From positions 42,028 to 106,027 of the forward strand of contig DAOLIT010000006.1 of NCBI GenBank assembly GCA_035328405.1: a DNA stretch of 64,000 nt, written 5' to 3'. This DNA comes from JAEUKA01 sp035328405. GTDB taxonomy: Bacteria; Myxococcota_A; Polyangia; Palsa-1104; JAEUJZ01. A program made the position numbers and the translations under genes. Within the stretch, counting starts at the first letter, position 1; the number at the start of each line of letters is the position of its first letter. Shown piece after piece: positions 26,959 to 35,807 of the stretch. The notes under the pieces were generated by a model. The model did not search any database and was not told the origin of the DNA. It saw only the letters and a list, made by a program, of their open reading frames with translations.

Positions 26959-28038
26959 TTGCGTCCCCTTCTAAAAACCGAGCCTCACCCGCGTTTCGGC
27001 CTGCGGTTTTTGAAAACGCCGATCCGATGGTTTTTGAGCCTTGTCTCCCTTTGTATTTTTGTCGCTTGTGCGGCACCGAAACGGGCGATCCCCGAAAGGT
27101 CTGCAAACAGTGCGGGTCGCATTCCCTCCCGTTCTGTGATGCAAGAGAACCGCAACCAGAACGAGGACCCCTTTTCCGGCACGTTTGATTGGCTGTTCAC
27201 GACGCGCGACCAGCAAGGCGACCTGCGCATCGAGCAAGAGGAATGGCGTCTTTCTCGAACCGGAGACCACTTGGCCGGAACCTGTTTGCGCCAAGTCCTC
27301 ACGTTGTCTGCCGACCGGACTCCTTTTCGTTGCAACGGTCTTCTGGGTTTCGAGCAGGTCACGCGCGTGGAACTTGTGGGAAAGGTGTCGGGAGACACCG
27401 TGGTGCTCACAGAGACTGCGGCTGTGACCGAGCCCTCTTTATGTCCCGCACCTCGCCAGGCGTTGCGTACGTACCGGGGCGAAAGACAGGGGGCCAGGTT
27501 GGTTCTTTCCTCTTTGGAAGGCAGCCAGCGCCTCACTTTTCGCGACCCCAAAACGAACATTCCGCCTCTTCAAACTCCAATGGAAGTCGCTCGGGCTTCT
27601 CCTTCCGAGGAAACCGCTTCGCCATTCACAGGTGTGTTTGTATTTGAACACCGTGCGCAGAATCTCGCATCTGGAAGACCGGAAGTACACATCGAACGCG
27701 AAGAATGGAATCTTGTGGATCAAGCTGGCGAAATGGTTGGGTATTGCGATCGCGTCGTCGAGCGAACCCGTGAAGAGGGTGTATTCCCCTGTAACCAAAG
27801 CAGCACCATTCGCACCACCACGCGCTACACCTTAAGAGGCCGCCGAACCGGCGCGTCCTTTGTTCTGCACGAGGTCGATCAGCGCATGGAACCGAATCCA
27901 TGCGACAACGGTGCCCGTCGGCTGGACAGCTACCAAGGCCGCATCTTGGAACCAGGGACCTTGCTGCTCAGAAGTCCCAGCACCGATCAAATCCTTGTCC
28001 GAAAACCCACCGCTCCGAAAACGTCGATCGCGCCGTAG
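26959..28038 (+). CDS. Lipoprotein with duplicated beta domain
   Basis: The reading frame gives up to 359 residues. A lipobox (LCIFVACAAP) follows a hydrophobic stretch. Two homologous domains of about 115-120 residues follow: the first starts DPFSGTFDWLFTTRD and the second SPFTGVFVFEHRAQN. Both continue with an (I)E(Q/R)EEW block, a glycine-rich turn and a conserved FxCN motif. Hence an internal duplication. The start is uncertain: TTG at 26959 opens the frame, and a TTG near 27010 is closer to the signal peptide; neither has a clear ribosome site. Family not recognised. Confidence 0.6.
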   Translation: MRPLLKTEPHPRFGLRFLKTPIRWFLSLVSLCIFVACAAPKRAIPERSANSAGRIPSRSVMQENRNQNEDPFSGTFDWLFTTRDQQGDLRIEQEEWRLSRTGDHLAGTCLRQVLTLSADRTPFRCNGLLGFEQVTRVELVGKVSGDTVVLTETAAVTEPSLCPAPRQALRTYRGERQGARLVLSSLEGSQRLTFRDPKTNIPPLQTPMEVARASPSEETASPFTGVFVFEHRAQNLASGRPEVHIEREEWNLVDQAGEMVGYCDRVVERTREEGVFPCNQSSTIRTTTRYTLRGRRTGASFVLHEVDQRMEPNPCDNGARRLDSYQGRILEPGTLLLRSPSTDQILVRKPTAPKTSIAP

Positions 28039-28076
28039 CTTGACATCGTTTCGTTTCGAGTTTCTGATTCGCTCGC

Positions 28077-29432
28077 ATGAGGGATGTCTATTCCGAGTGG
28101 GGTTTTCTGCAAGACCCCTTTGATTCCGATCCGATTCCCATGACCGATTCCACAGTTCCCCTTTTGGTCGATCGTGAAGAGGAATCCAGGAAAATCGTTC
28201 GACACCTGTACGCACGATCCAATTGTCTGTCCCTTCGGGGTTCGCGAGGGATTGGGAAGACCAGCCTCGTTACCCTCAGCGTGTTCAACGAATTTTCGCG
28301 ATACAAGCGAACAGACACAGCGCGGTTGCTTTTGCCGTGTCGCCGTACCTTTCGATGTGCTCCCGGTGTGAACCCCGCGCTGGTGACGGACAACATTCAT
28401 TTCCAACTTGCACGCACGCTGCTTGAAAACCGCAGTTGTTTGGGGAAAAACGCCCTCCCAGGCTATGCAGAGGTCTGCGAATGGTTCTCTGCTCCCCACA
28501 CCCAGACGCTCGATTGTGGTTTGGAGGTCCTGCGGTCAGGAATTTGCTGGGAACGCGACCCCAGAGCGGTCCATCGGTTGATCAATGGACGCGCCAGTTT
28601 TTATGCGCTCATTTGCCGCTGGCTCGAGGACGCATTTCCTCGGTTAAGGCCGGGCGGGCTTGTCTGCATGCTGGATGACGTCGATCTGTTGGGGGGGCCA
28701 AATGAGGCGCGTTCCTACTTCGATGAACTTCGGTCGCTGTTTTTCCAGACGGGTCTGCGATGGGTTCTCTGTTGCGAAGGAAACATCCTCAACGACGTGT
28801 TGAGTTTTCCATCCACGTTGCATTATCTCGCCCCGCCGATGATGATTTCCAGCCTGTCGCCAGCCTTGATTGCTCAGGTGTATGAGCGCCGGGTTCGTTT
28901 CCATGCTGAGCCCGACCGCGAGCCCCGAATGCCGCTTGCGGTGGAAGACTTTGTTTGGCTCGTCGCTATCTTTTGCGGCGACATGGCCATGGCATTCGCG
29001 GCTGCCGACAACTTCTGTGTGGACCTTTTCGAGCAGAGTCTCATCCGTTTTCCACAAGACTTGGCGACGAAGCGGGCCGCTTTTGCTGCGTGGATCGAGG
29101 CGCGCATCCATCGCATTTTGGATGACCTTGGGGACAAGCTTTCCCCACAGGATTGGGAATCGTTTGACAGGGTGGTGAAGCTGCGCGGATCGTACCTGGC
29201 GCTGTGCCAGAGTTTTCGCAAAAGAGAGGATCTCTTCAAGGCGATAAGACCCCTTTACCAGATAGGCCTTCTGACGGGGCCTGGTCTGGAACGTGGCGTG
29301 GTCGATGGCGATGTCACTCCAACCGAGCAAGGATGGCTGTTGGCACACCACCGAAAAACGACCCCAAAAATCCTGTACCCCTCTGAACATTCAGGCAGCA
29401 GTAGGAATAGAACGAGTGGAGCAAGCGCGTAG
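28077..29432 (+). CDS. Orphan P-loop (AAA/STAND-like) ATPase
   Basis: A 451-residue cytoplasmic protein. The N-terminus WGFLQDPFDSDPIP and LLVDREEESRKIVRHLY resembles ExeA/TniB-like AAA ATPases. The Walker A is RGSRGIGKTSL and the Walker B is GGLVCMLDDVDLLGG. A helical region with several cysteines follows, and the C-terminus (LYQIGLLTGPGLERG...TPTEQGWLL) looks like a winged-helix. No transposase, protease or effector domain is present and no partner gene is obvious. The ATPase fold is well supported; a function is not assigned. Confidence 0.7.
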   Translation: MRDVYSEWGFLQDPFDSDPIPMTDSTVPLLVDREEESRKIVRHLYARSNCLSLRGSRGIGKTSLVTLSVFNEFSRYKRTDTARLLLPCRRTFRCAPGVNPALVTDNIHFQLARTLLENRSCLGKNALPGYAEVCEWFSAPHTQTLDCGLEVLRSGICWERDPRAVHRLINGRASFYALICRWLEDAFPRLRPGGLVCMLDDVDLLGGPNEARSYFDELRSLFFQTGLRWVLCCEGNILNDVLSFPSTLHYLAPPMMISSLSPALIAQVYERRVRFHAEPDREPRMPLAVEDFVWLVAIFCGDMAMAFAAADNFCVDLFEQSLIRFPQDLATKRAAFAAWIEARIHRILDDLGDKLSPQDWESFDRVVKLRGSYLALCQSFRKREDLFKAIRPLYQIGLLTGPGLERGVVDGDVTPTEQGWLLAHHRKTTPKILYPSEHSGSSRNRTSGASA

Positions 29433-29527
29433 GACAAAACCGGACGAAACATTTTTTTTCTTCCTACGCAGCCATAGGATGTCGGCGGATATGCGGGGGG
29501 CCGGGTTGCGTTCATCCTGGAACCTGG

Positions 29528-30712
29528 ATGAAGGCAGCAGCTTCAACATCGGTCGGGCGTTCGGAACGGGTAAGTCGCTATGTCAGCGAACAGCTCCTGA
29601 ACATGCACCCGGCCTATTTCGCGATGTCGATGGCAACCGGCATCGTGTCGATCGCGTGTTTCCTGCTGGGGCTGCGGGTGCTGTTTCCGCTTCTGTTTTG
29701 GATCAATGTGTTCGCCTACGCCTTGATTTGGATCGCGATGATCGCCCGCGTGGTCGTTCACCCCAAAGCCTTTTTGTCGGATTGGACGAGTCACCAACGC
29801 GGGCCGGGCTACTTCACTTCGGTGGCTGCAACGTGTGTGCTCGGTTCGCAGTTCGTTCTGTTCCGTCATGAGCCGGGCATCGGTTTCGCGCTGTGGGGGT
29901 TTGGCCTGTTTCTGTGGGCGGTGTGTACGTACACGGTCTTTGTCGCGCTGAGCATCCGGGAAGAGAAGCCGTCTCTGGCCGATGGAATCAATGGTGGGTG
30001 GTTGATCGCGGTCGTGGCCACCCAGGCGGTTTGCGTCCTGGGGTGTCAGGTGTTGCCCGATCGTTTGGGGAACCGCGATGCCGCGCTGTTTCTGCTGACC
30101 TCGTTCTGGCTGTGCGGCGGCATGTTGTACATATGGATGATCTCGCTGATTTTCTATCGGTACACGTTCTTCCGGTTTAGTCCGTCGGATCTGATGCCGC
30201 CGTACTGGATCAACATGGGAGCGGTGGCCATCTCGACGCTCGCGGGGACTGCGCTCCTAGGGGCCACGGGGGATTCGCCCCTTGCGGCCTCGCTGCGACC
30301 CTTCGTGAGGGGTTTCACCATGCTGTTCTGGGCCACGGCAACGTGGTGGATTCCGATGCTCCTGGTTCTGGGGATTTGGCGTCATGGCGTAAAGCGGGTG
30401 CCCTTTTCCTATAACCCTCTGTACTGGGGCCTGGTCTTCCCGTTCGGAATGTACTCTGTCTGCACCTATCGTTTGGGCCAGACCCTGGAACTGCCCTTCC
30501 TGACTTGGCTGGCGAGGGGCTTTGTCATCGTCGCGATCAGCGCCTGGGTACTGACGTTCTTCGGGCTCCTCGCGCGCTTTCTGTACCTTTTCCTGTTGGC
30601 TGCGCGGGCGCTGTCGCGTCCGTCGGTTGCGAGCAGCGGACCAGCGGTGATGCACCCTGCCGTTCTCGTACAAGCGAGCGCCAACTCTTCTTCCTCTGGA
30701 GGTCCGTCATGA
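29528..30712 (+). CDS. TDT-family (TehA/SLAC1-like) membrane transporter
   Basis: A 394-residue polytopic protein with about ten transmembrane helices. The start of the first helix, HPAYFAMSMATGIVSIAC, is the signature of the tellurite-resistance/dicarboxylate transporter (TDT) family; later segments (WGLVFPFGMYSVCTYRLG) also match that family. Members export C4-dicarboxylates or act as anion channels; the substrate here cannot be read from sequence. The last four bases overlap the next gene (ATGA), so the two form an operon. Confidence 0.85.
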   Translation: MKAAASTSVGRSERVSRYVSEQLLNMHPAYFAMSMATGIVSIACFLLGLRVLFPLLFWINVFAYALIWIAMIARVVVHPKAFLSDWTSHQRGPGYFTSVAATCVLGSQFVLFRHEPGIGFALWGFGLFLWAVCTYTVFVALSIREEKPSLADGINGGWLIAVVATQAVCVLGCQVLPDRLGNRDAALFLLTSFWLCGGMLYIWMISLIFYRYTFFRFSPSDLMPPYWINMGAVAISTLAGTALLGATGDSPLAASLRPFVRGFTMLFWATATWWIPMLLVLGIWRHGVKRVPFSYNPLYWGLVFPFGMYSVCTYRLGQTLELPFLTWLARGFVIVAISAWVLTFFGLLARFLYLFLLAARALSRPSVASSGPAVMHPAVLVQASANSSSSGGPS

Positions 30713-31083
30713 AAATCAATCCGTCCGCCACCGTTCAACAGGTCGATATGTGGATTCCCCTCGAGAAAATCGAGCGTGCCCAAGCCGTGGCGCCTGTGGA
30801 ATCGCGGGCCCAACAGGCGGAATCGATGCAGAGACGCGGCAGGAAGATGGTGATCGCGGGCTTTGTCATTACCATCGCGGGTGTGGTGGCTTATTGCGCG
30901 GCCACGTTCGCGGGCGGAATGAATGTGGACATGGGGGACCTGCTGTTCCGCAACGCGGACCCCTTCGCCCTGTCTACGTTGGGGATCCTCGGAATCGGGA
31001 CGCTCTCGTGGTTGGTCGGCTCGTTGACCTACCTTCGCGGCGCGATGGACGCCGATGAAGAGTCGAGCCAAGACGCCAAGTAG
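30709..31083 (+). CDS. Small two-helix membrane protein
   Basis: A 124-residue product from the ATG at 30709, preceded by GGAGG and overlapping the transporter stop. It has a soluble N-terminal helix, then two hydrophobic segments (MVIAGFVITIAGVVAYCAATF and LGILGIGTLSWLVGSLTYL are the stretches) separated by a short Asp-containing loop. Probably an accessory of the TDT transporter, inferred only from the overlapping arrangement. No family recognised. Confidence 0.75.
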   Translation: MKINPSATVQQVDMWIPLEKIERAQAVAPVESRAQQAESMQRRGRKMVIAGFVITIAGVVAYCAATFAGGMNVDMGDLLFRNADPFALSTLGILGIGTLSWLVGSLTYLRGAMDADEESSQDAK

Positions 31084-31170
31084 TCCTCGCCCGCAACGAC
31101 TGCGACAGCACGCTGGCTGCCGGCTCGGCACACTCGAAAGTGACCGAGAAGGTGTCCAGCACCCGTTTTT

Positions 31171-31354
31171 GATACCCCGAGGTATCAGCGGAAGGCGATT
31201 CGAGCCTTTCTTGATACCTCGAGGTATCAGCGGAAGGCGATTCGAGCCTTTCTTGAATCCTCGAGGTATCCGGGGAAGGACGTGGGGGCCTTTCTTGATA
31301 CCTCGAGGTATTGCCGGAAGGCCGGTTGCGCCCTTTTGGATTCCTCGAGGTATA
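31171..31354. repeat. Tandem array of five 42-bp palindrome-bearing units
   Basis: Five units start at 31171, 31213, 31255, 31297 and 31339, an exact 42-bp period. Each opens with a version of the 16-bp palindrome GATACCTCGAGGTATC (perfect in unit 2, one to three changes elsewhere). Units 1 and 2 are nearly identical; later units diverge outside the palindrome. A T-rich run (CCTTTCTT) precedes most palindromes on the plus strand. The array fills most of the 295-bp spacer between the small membrane protein gene and queE, and no other gene is seen there. The frame of queE is open through the whole array. Confidence 0.95.
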
Positions 31355-31378
31355 CACAGCAGCGGAAGCGCGACTGCC

Positions 31379-32035
31379 GTGAGCTATTTCGTCAAGGAAC
31401 TTTTTTACACGCTGCAAGGGGAGGGGTTTCACACGGGACGGGCGGCGGTCTTTTGCCGCTTTTCCGGTTGCAACCTGTGGTCGGGGCACGAAGCGGATCG
31501 GGCCAAGGCCGTGTGTCGCTTCTGTGACACGGATTTTGTCGGCCACAACGGGCCTTCTGGTGGAAAGTTTGCAACACCGGACGTGCTGGCCGACGCGATC
31601 TTGTCCGTCTTTGCCAAGCACACATCGCACACGTCAGGCCGTTTCGTGGTGCTGACCGGGGGCGAACCCCTGTTGCAAGTCGATGCGCCGCTTGTTCGCT
31701 GTTTGCACGCGCGCGGGTTTCGGGTTGCGGTCGAAACGAACGGAACGCGCCCCCTGCCCACAGGCACGCCTTTGGACTGTCTGGATTGGGTCTGCGTGTC
31801 TCCGAAAGCAGGGGCGGACCTTGTGGTGACAAAGGGGGACGAGCTGAAGCTTGTCTTTCCGCAAGAAGGGGTGTTACCAGCCGAGTACGAAGGCCTGGCG
31901 TTTGCGCACTTTTTCCTGTCCCCCATGGATGGCCCAAACCGAGAGAAAAACACCGCCTTGGCGATCGCCTATTGCCTGAAAAACCCGACCTGGCGTCTTA
32001 CCCTGCAAACCCACAAATACCTGGGGATTCCCTAA
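31379..32035 (+). CDS. queE: 7-carboxy-7-deazaguanine synthase (radical SAM)
   Basis: QueE converts 6-carboxytetrahydropterin to 7-carboxy-7-deazaguanine in the queuosine/7-deazapurine pathway. The 218-residue product starts VSYFVKELFYTLQGEG, matching the usual QueE opening. It carries the cluster motif C31-X14-C46-X2-C49, the variant spacing known in part of the family, and LTGGEPLLQ. GTG at 31379 is chosen because it gives the standard N-terminus; GGAAG upstream is an acceptable ribosome site. No queC, queD or queF is in the window. The open frame continues upstream through the 42-bp array. Confidence 0.93.
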   Translation: MSYFVKELFYTLQGEGFHTGRAAVFCRFSGCNLWSGHEADRAKAVCRFCDTDFVGHNGPSGGKFATPDVLADAILSVFAKHTSHTSGRFVVLTGGEPLLQVDAPLVRCLHARGFRVAVETNGTRPLPTGTPLDCLDWVCVSPKAGADLVVTKGDELKLVFPQEGVLPAEYEGLAFAHFFLSPMDGPNREKNTALAIAYCLKNPTWRLTLQTHKYLGIP

Positions 32036-32098
32036 CCACCCAAAGCCCCGCCGACACACGTTGTCTGCGTATTCGGTCAAACCGCAGGGGAGGGCGGT

Positions 32099-33616
32099 TT
32101 ACGGGGTCGGGCACAAGAGTTCGACGAGGGTGCTGGTGCCGTAGCCGGTGGCACCTTTGCTGAGGTGGCCGAAGTCTTTGTCGGACAGAACGGGACCGGC
32201 GATGTCCAGGTGAACCCAGGGCGTGTCGCTGACAAACTCGCGCAAAAACAGGGCGGCGATGATGGCACCACCACACTTTTCGCCGGAGTTTTTCATGTGG
32301 GCGATGTCGCTCTTGATGCTGTCGAAGAGGCGATCTCGCAGGGGCAAGCGCCACATGTCCTCGCCGCTTTTTTCGGCGGCAGCCATCACGCGGTGGGCCA
32401 GCGCGTCGTTGTTCGAGAACAGGGCAGCGGTGCCATTGCCCAAGGCCAAGGGGGCTGTGCCGGTCAGCGTGGCAATGTCGATGATTTCGTCGGGGAAAAC
32501 CTTGTCGAGCGCATAGGTGATGGCGTCCCCAAGCGTGAGGCGGCCCTCGGCATCGGTGTTGACCAACTCGACGGTTTTGCCGTTCATGCAGCGGAGCACG
32601 TCGCCGAGTTTGTAACAGGTCCCAGACGGCATGTTTTCGCAGACAGCCAGGAGGCCGTGGACCTCAAAAGGGCAACCCAAACGGGCCAAGGAAGACATCG
32701 TGGCCAGGACGGCGGCACCTCCGCCCATGTCGTTTTTCATGGGAAGCATGGATTCGGTCGATTTGAGGGAAAGGCCGCCAGAATCAAAGGTGACGGTCTT
32801 GCCGACGAGCGCGATCTTGCGGGCAGGGATGCCGATTGGGCGATAGGTCAAGTGGATGAGACACGGTGCCTCGACCGAACCGCGCCCGACGCTGACGAAC
32901 ATGTGCATGCCCATGGCCTCGCAGGCGTCGCGGTCGAAGACTTGGCAAGAAAAGCCAGTGCGGCTGGCCAGGTCTTGGGCGATTTCCACGATGCGGCGGG
33001 GCGGTTTTTCAGAGGGGCTTTCGTTGGTCAGGTCGCGGGCGATGCAGACCGCTTGGGCGATGATTTCGGCGCGGTCGGCAGAGGCTGTGGCGACCCGTAC
33101 ATCCGCCGTCGAAGGCAGAAGCACGACGACTTCTTCGAGTTGTGTTTTCCGTTTTCGGTCGGCAGCGAGGTACTTGTCGAAACGGTAACTGGCCAGCAGG
33201 AAGCCCTCGACGACGGCCTGGGACGCAAGTGCGAGGGAATCAAATGCAACAGGCGGCAGGCAAAAGAACATCCGCTTGGTTTTGGAAGACGCGCTGCGCA
33301 ACGCCCGACCGGCCAAGACGCGCACGAAAGCGGGATTGAAAGTGGTCCTGTCGGCTGGGCCCAGGCCAAGAAGCGTCACGCGACCTTGTGGGAGATTGTC
33401 GTTTGGGGGCAACACCACAGACTGGGTTTGCCAGGGCTTGCCCGAAAAACCCTCGTCCTCGATGGCGCGGCGCAGGGCGTCGCTTGCAGGGGTCGGCAGG
33501 GTCGGCAGGAGCGGATGGTCTGCCGCCTGTCCCTCTTGCACCATCCACACCCATTGTTCGTCGGCTTGCACGGAAAACGAAGCGGGCTGCTCGCATGTTT
33601 GGAAAACGAAACGCAT
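32099..33616 (-). CDS. pepA: Leucyl aminopeptidase (M17)
   Basis: A cytosolic two-metal aminopeptidase releasing N-terminal residues. The 505-residue product shows the metal-binding motif KTVTFDSGGLSLKS, KNDMGGGAAVLA and the family signature NTDAEGRLTLGDA. The N-terminal domain (about 1-165) is the usual less conserved lobe. Length is normal for PepA. Some PepA proteins also bind DNA, but nothing here tests that. Confidence 0.95.
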   Translation of the reverse strand: MRFVFQTCEQPASFSVQADEQWVWMVQEGQAADHPLLPTLPTPASDALRRAIEDEGFSGKPWQTQSVVLPPNDNLPQGRVTLLGLGPADRTTFNPAFVRVLAGRALRSASSKTKRMFFCLPPVAFDSLALASQAVVEGFLLASYRFDKYLAADRKRKTQLEEVVVLLPSTADVRVATASADRAEIIAQAVCIARDLTNESPSEKPPRRIVEIAQDLASRTGFSCQVFDRDACEAMGMHMFVSVGRGSVEAPCLIHLTYRPIGIPARKIALVGKTVTFDSGGLSLKSTESMLPMKNDMGGGAAVLATMSSLARLGCPFEVHGLLAVCENMPSGTCYKLGDVLRCMNGKTVELVNTDAEGRLTLGDAITYALDKVFPDEIIDIATLTGTAPLALGNGTAALFSNNDALAHRVMAAAEKSGEDMWRLPLRDRLFDSIKSDIAHMKNSGEKCGGAIIAALFLREFVSDTPWVHLDIAGPVLSDKDFGHLSKGATGYGTSTLVELLCPTP

Positions 33617-33842
33617 CGGTCTTTAAACTCCTCTGTCTCTATCTGTACTTGGGACTACGTTCTGTCAAAAAAACGAAACCGCGATGATACACACGAGCAG
33701 AACAAAGAGGCGGGGGCGGGCGCAAAGCGCCTCGGTTGGGCCGAACCGGTGCAAGTTCCACGACGCGGCAAGAGAGCTCACAGAACACAAGATGCGACGC
33801 CGTGGGCTCTTGTTGGAAAAGGTTCTGTGAGACAATGCCCGC
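33617..33842. other. Divergent promoter region
   Basis: A 226-bp spacer between divergently transcribed pepA and the exported protein at 33843. It should hold both promoters. No strong sigma-70 hexamer pair, riboswitch or repeat was recognised by eye. Confidence 0.5.
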
Positions 33843-35759
33843 ATGAGCAAATTTGCGATCCGTGTAGTGCTGTTCGCTGCGGTTTTCCTGCTGGGACTTG
33901 GGAGGGGGTTCGCAGACATCCCGCCAGGTCCGCCGCCTCGCCCACGCCCACGCCCGCAACCGATTGCCCCATCGCAACCGGCGAAATACCAAGTCGTGGC
34001 GTTTTGGCGACTGAGCAATCTGTCCCAATCGCTTGCGACGATCGGAACCTACGTGCCGTTTCCGGTGCCCGCGCAAGAGGGTTTGAAGTCTCTGCTGGGG
34101 GATTTTTATGGGGTCGTCAACCAAACTGCGCCGGTGGATGTGGTTTTGGCGTTGGATGCCGCAACCGTGCCCAATTTGGATGCACCGCCCCCCGTCGCGG
34201 TGGCTTTTTCGGTGTCTAGCGTCGCAGAAACGCGGCGGATTGCCAAAGCCCGAGGCGTGCTCAACGGCGCGACCACAGACCGCGCGTCGATCAGTGTGCC
34301 GTTTGGCGGCGAGAGTGTTCCATGCGCGCTGTTCGGTGCGACCGGCCCTGGGAAGATCGTGTGTTCGACGAACGATCAATACGTGAGCGGCCTCGCGCCG
34401 CTTTTGTTGCAGGCGAACGTGCCCGGTGCGCAGGGCAAGGACCTGTATGGAGAGGTGATGGTTTCGACCTTCGAGTCGATTTTCTCGGCGCAGTGGAAGC
34501 AAATTTTGGATACCGGAGCCTTGACGTTGCCCAAAAAGCTGTCGATGGGCGATCCGCAGTTTGATCGAGCCATGACCGATGTCATCCAAGCGGTCATTCG
34601 CGAGATGTCTGCGGTCTCGAAGGACCTTTCGATCTTGGCGGTGGATGTTTCGCTCAAGGCCGACCAAATCCAGTTTTCGCTTGGGTACAAGATGGTTGGG
34701 ACTCAGTCGGCGTGGGCACGGTCCGATGCAGAATCGGCGGCCACAAAACCGAGCGGCCCTCCGGCAGCGTTTTTGGCGCTTCCCAAACAAGTGACCTCAG
34801 CGTCTTTTGCCAGAAGCGACCCGAAATGGGGTCGGCAACTTGTCGCGATGGTGTTGCCGGTGCTCGATGCGTTTTTGGCCAAAGACGGCTTGCCGGAAGC
34901 AGACCGCCAAGCCATCAAAGACCTGTTGCAGAAAACATCGTTGAAAGACGGCTTGTCGTTCGATGTGATGGGCGTGTTGCAAAACCCGGCGACGGCCAAA
35001 CCGGCCAAAGCGCCACCAAATGGCCTTTTTAGCCATGACCACTTTCTGTCCTCGAGCGAACGCCTGGATGGAGAAAAAAACGCCACGCCTGCACACATCC
35101 GCAAGTTCTGCGAAACGTGGAACCGGCCTGGACTCCAAGGCTATTTGAGAAAGAAATGGAAAACGCTGGGCGTAAAAATCCCGCTGCCCGTGTTTCGGCT
35201 CGAGAACGTGGCGAAACCGCTGGGTCCGCAAGCCGCAGCGATGTTTTTCTCGCTCGATTTGTCGTGGCTGAAAAACAACGACAAAGGCAAGTCGGCTCTG
35301 CCGAGTTCTCTTGCGTTGTACGTCGTCAGCACCGAGACCGGCGGGCGCGTGTGGACCGCAACAGGTGCCAACAAAGCCGTGCTGGTCTCTCGGCTTCAAA
35401 CGATTGGGACGTTGCCCCAAAGCGAAACGCTGGCTAGCCGTGCGGATCTGGGCTCGATTCGCGAACCTGTTTGGGAAGCTGCGGGTTTCATGACGCTGGC
35501 GGGTCTTGTGTCCTCGCTGGATGCGGCGCTGAAAGAAGCCGAAAAAAAGCCCGGTTCACCGACGGCAAACCTGCCTGATTTGACCAATCTGCTCGCGGTT
35601 GTTCCGCATCACGGCGAAGTTCCCATGACATCCGGCACCCGGGCCGGAAGCATTGGTCCGCGCGGCTTGACCAAAGTCGCCTCCATCACCATCCCCAAAC
35701 TGGTGGTCGAGGACATGATCGCCCTTGTCATGAATCTGGCTGCGAACGCCAAAAAGTAA
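33843..35759 (+). CDS. Large hypothetical exported protein
   Basis: A 638-residue protein with a clear signal peptide (VVLFAAVFLLGLGRGFA) followed by a Pro/Arg linker (PPGPPPRPRPRPQPIAP). The mature part is long alpha/beta with few cysteines. It has recurring VAFSVSSVAETRR- and LSFDVMGVLQ-type segments in the style of uncharacterised myxobacterial exported proteins. No catalytic motif is recognised. It is a single-gene unit, convergent with tex. Confidence 0.6.
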   Translation: MSKFAIRVVLFAAVFLLGLGRGFADIPPGPPPRPRPRPQPIAPSQPAKYQVVAFWRLSNLSQSLATIGTYVPFPVPAQEGLKSLLGDFYGVVNQTAPVDVVLALDAATVPNLDAPPPVAVAFSVSSVAETRRIAKARGVLNGATTDRASISVPFGGESVPCALFGATGPGKIVCSTNDQYVSGLAPLLLQANVPGAQGKDLYGEVMVSTFESIFSAQWKQILDTGALTLPKKLSMGDPQFDRAMTDVIQAVIREMSAVSKDLSILAVDVSLKADQIQFSLGYKMVGTQSAWARSDAESAATKPSGPPAAFLALPKQVTSASFARSDPKWGRQLVAMVLPVLDAFLAKDGLPEADRQAIKDLLQKTSLKDGLSFDVMGVLQNPATAKPAKAPPNGLFSHDHFLSSSERLDGEKNATPAHIRKFCETWNRPGLQGYLRKKWKTLGVKIPLPVFRLENVAKPLGPQAAAMFFSLDLSWLKNNDKGKSALPSSLALYVVSTETGGRVWTATGANKAVLVSRLQTIGTLPQSETLASRADLGSIREPVWEAAGFMTLAGLVSSLDAALKEAEKKPGSPTANLPDLTNLLAVVPHHGEVPMTSGTRAGSIGPRGLTKVASITIPKLVVEDMIALVMNLAANAKK

Positions 35760-35770
35760 CGCTCCCGACA

Positions 35771-35785
35771 GGCCCCAAGAGGGCC
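35771..35785. terminator. Short hairpin between convergent genes
   Basis: GGCCC-CAAGA-GGGCC forms a 5-bp GC stem in the 48-bp gap between the exported protein gene and tex. No T-run follows on either strand, so it is at best a weak bidirectional terminator. Confidence 0.35.
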
Positions 35786-35807
35786 AATTCTTCCGTCTGA
35801 AACCTGC

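Noticed and set aside
29528..31083. Recent horizontal acquisition of the TDT transporter pair
   Set aside because: Base composition looks slightly different by eye, but there are no flanking mobile elements, direct repeats or tRNA, and I could not measure codon bias.
31171..31354. Series of rho-independent terminators
   Set aside because: The T-rich run lies before, not after, each palindrome on the plus strand, and five stacked terminators directly before queE would silence it.
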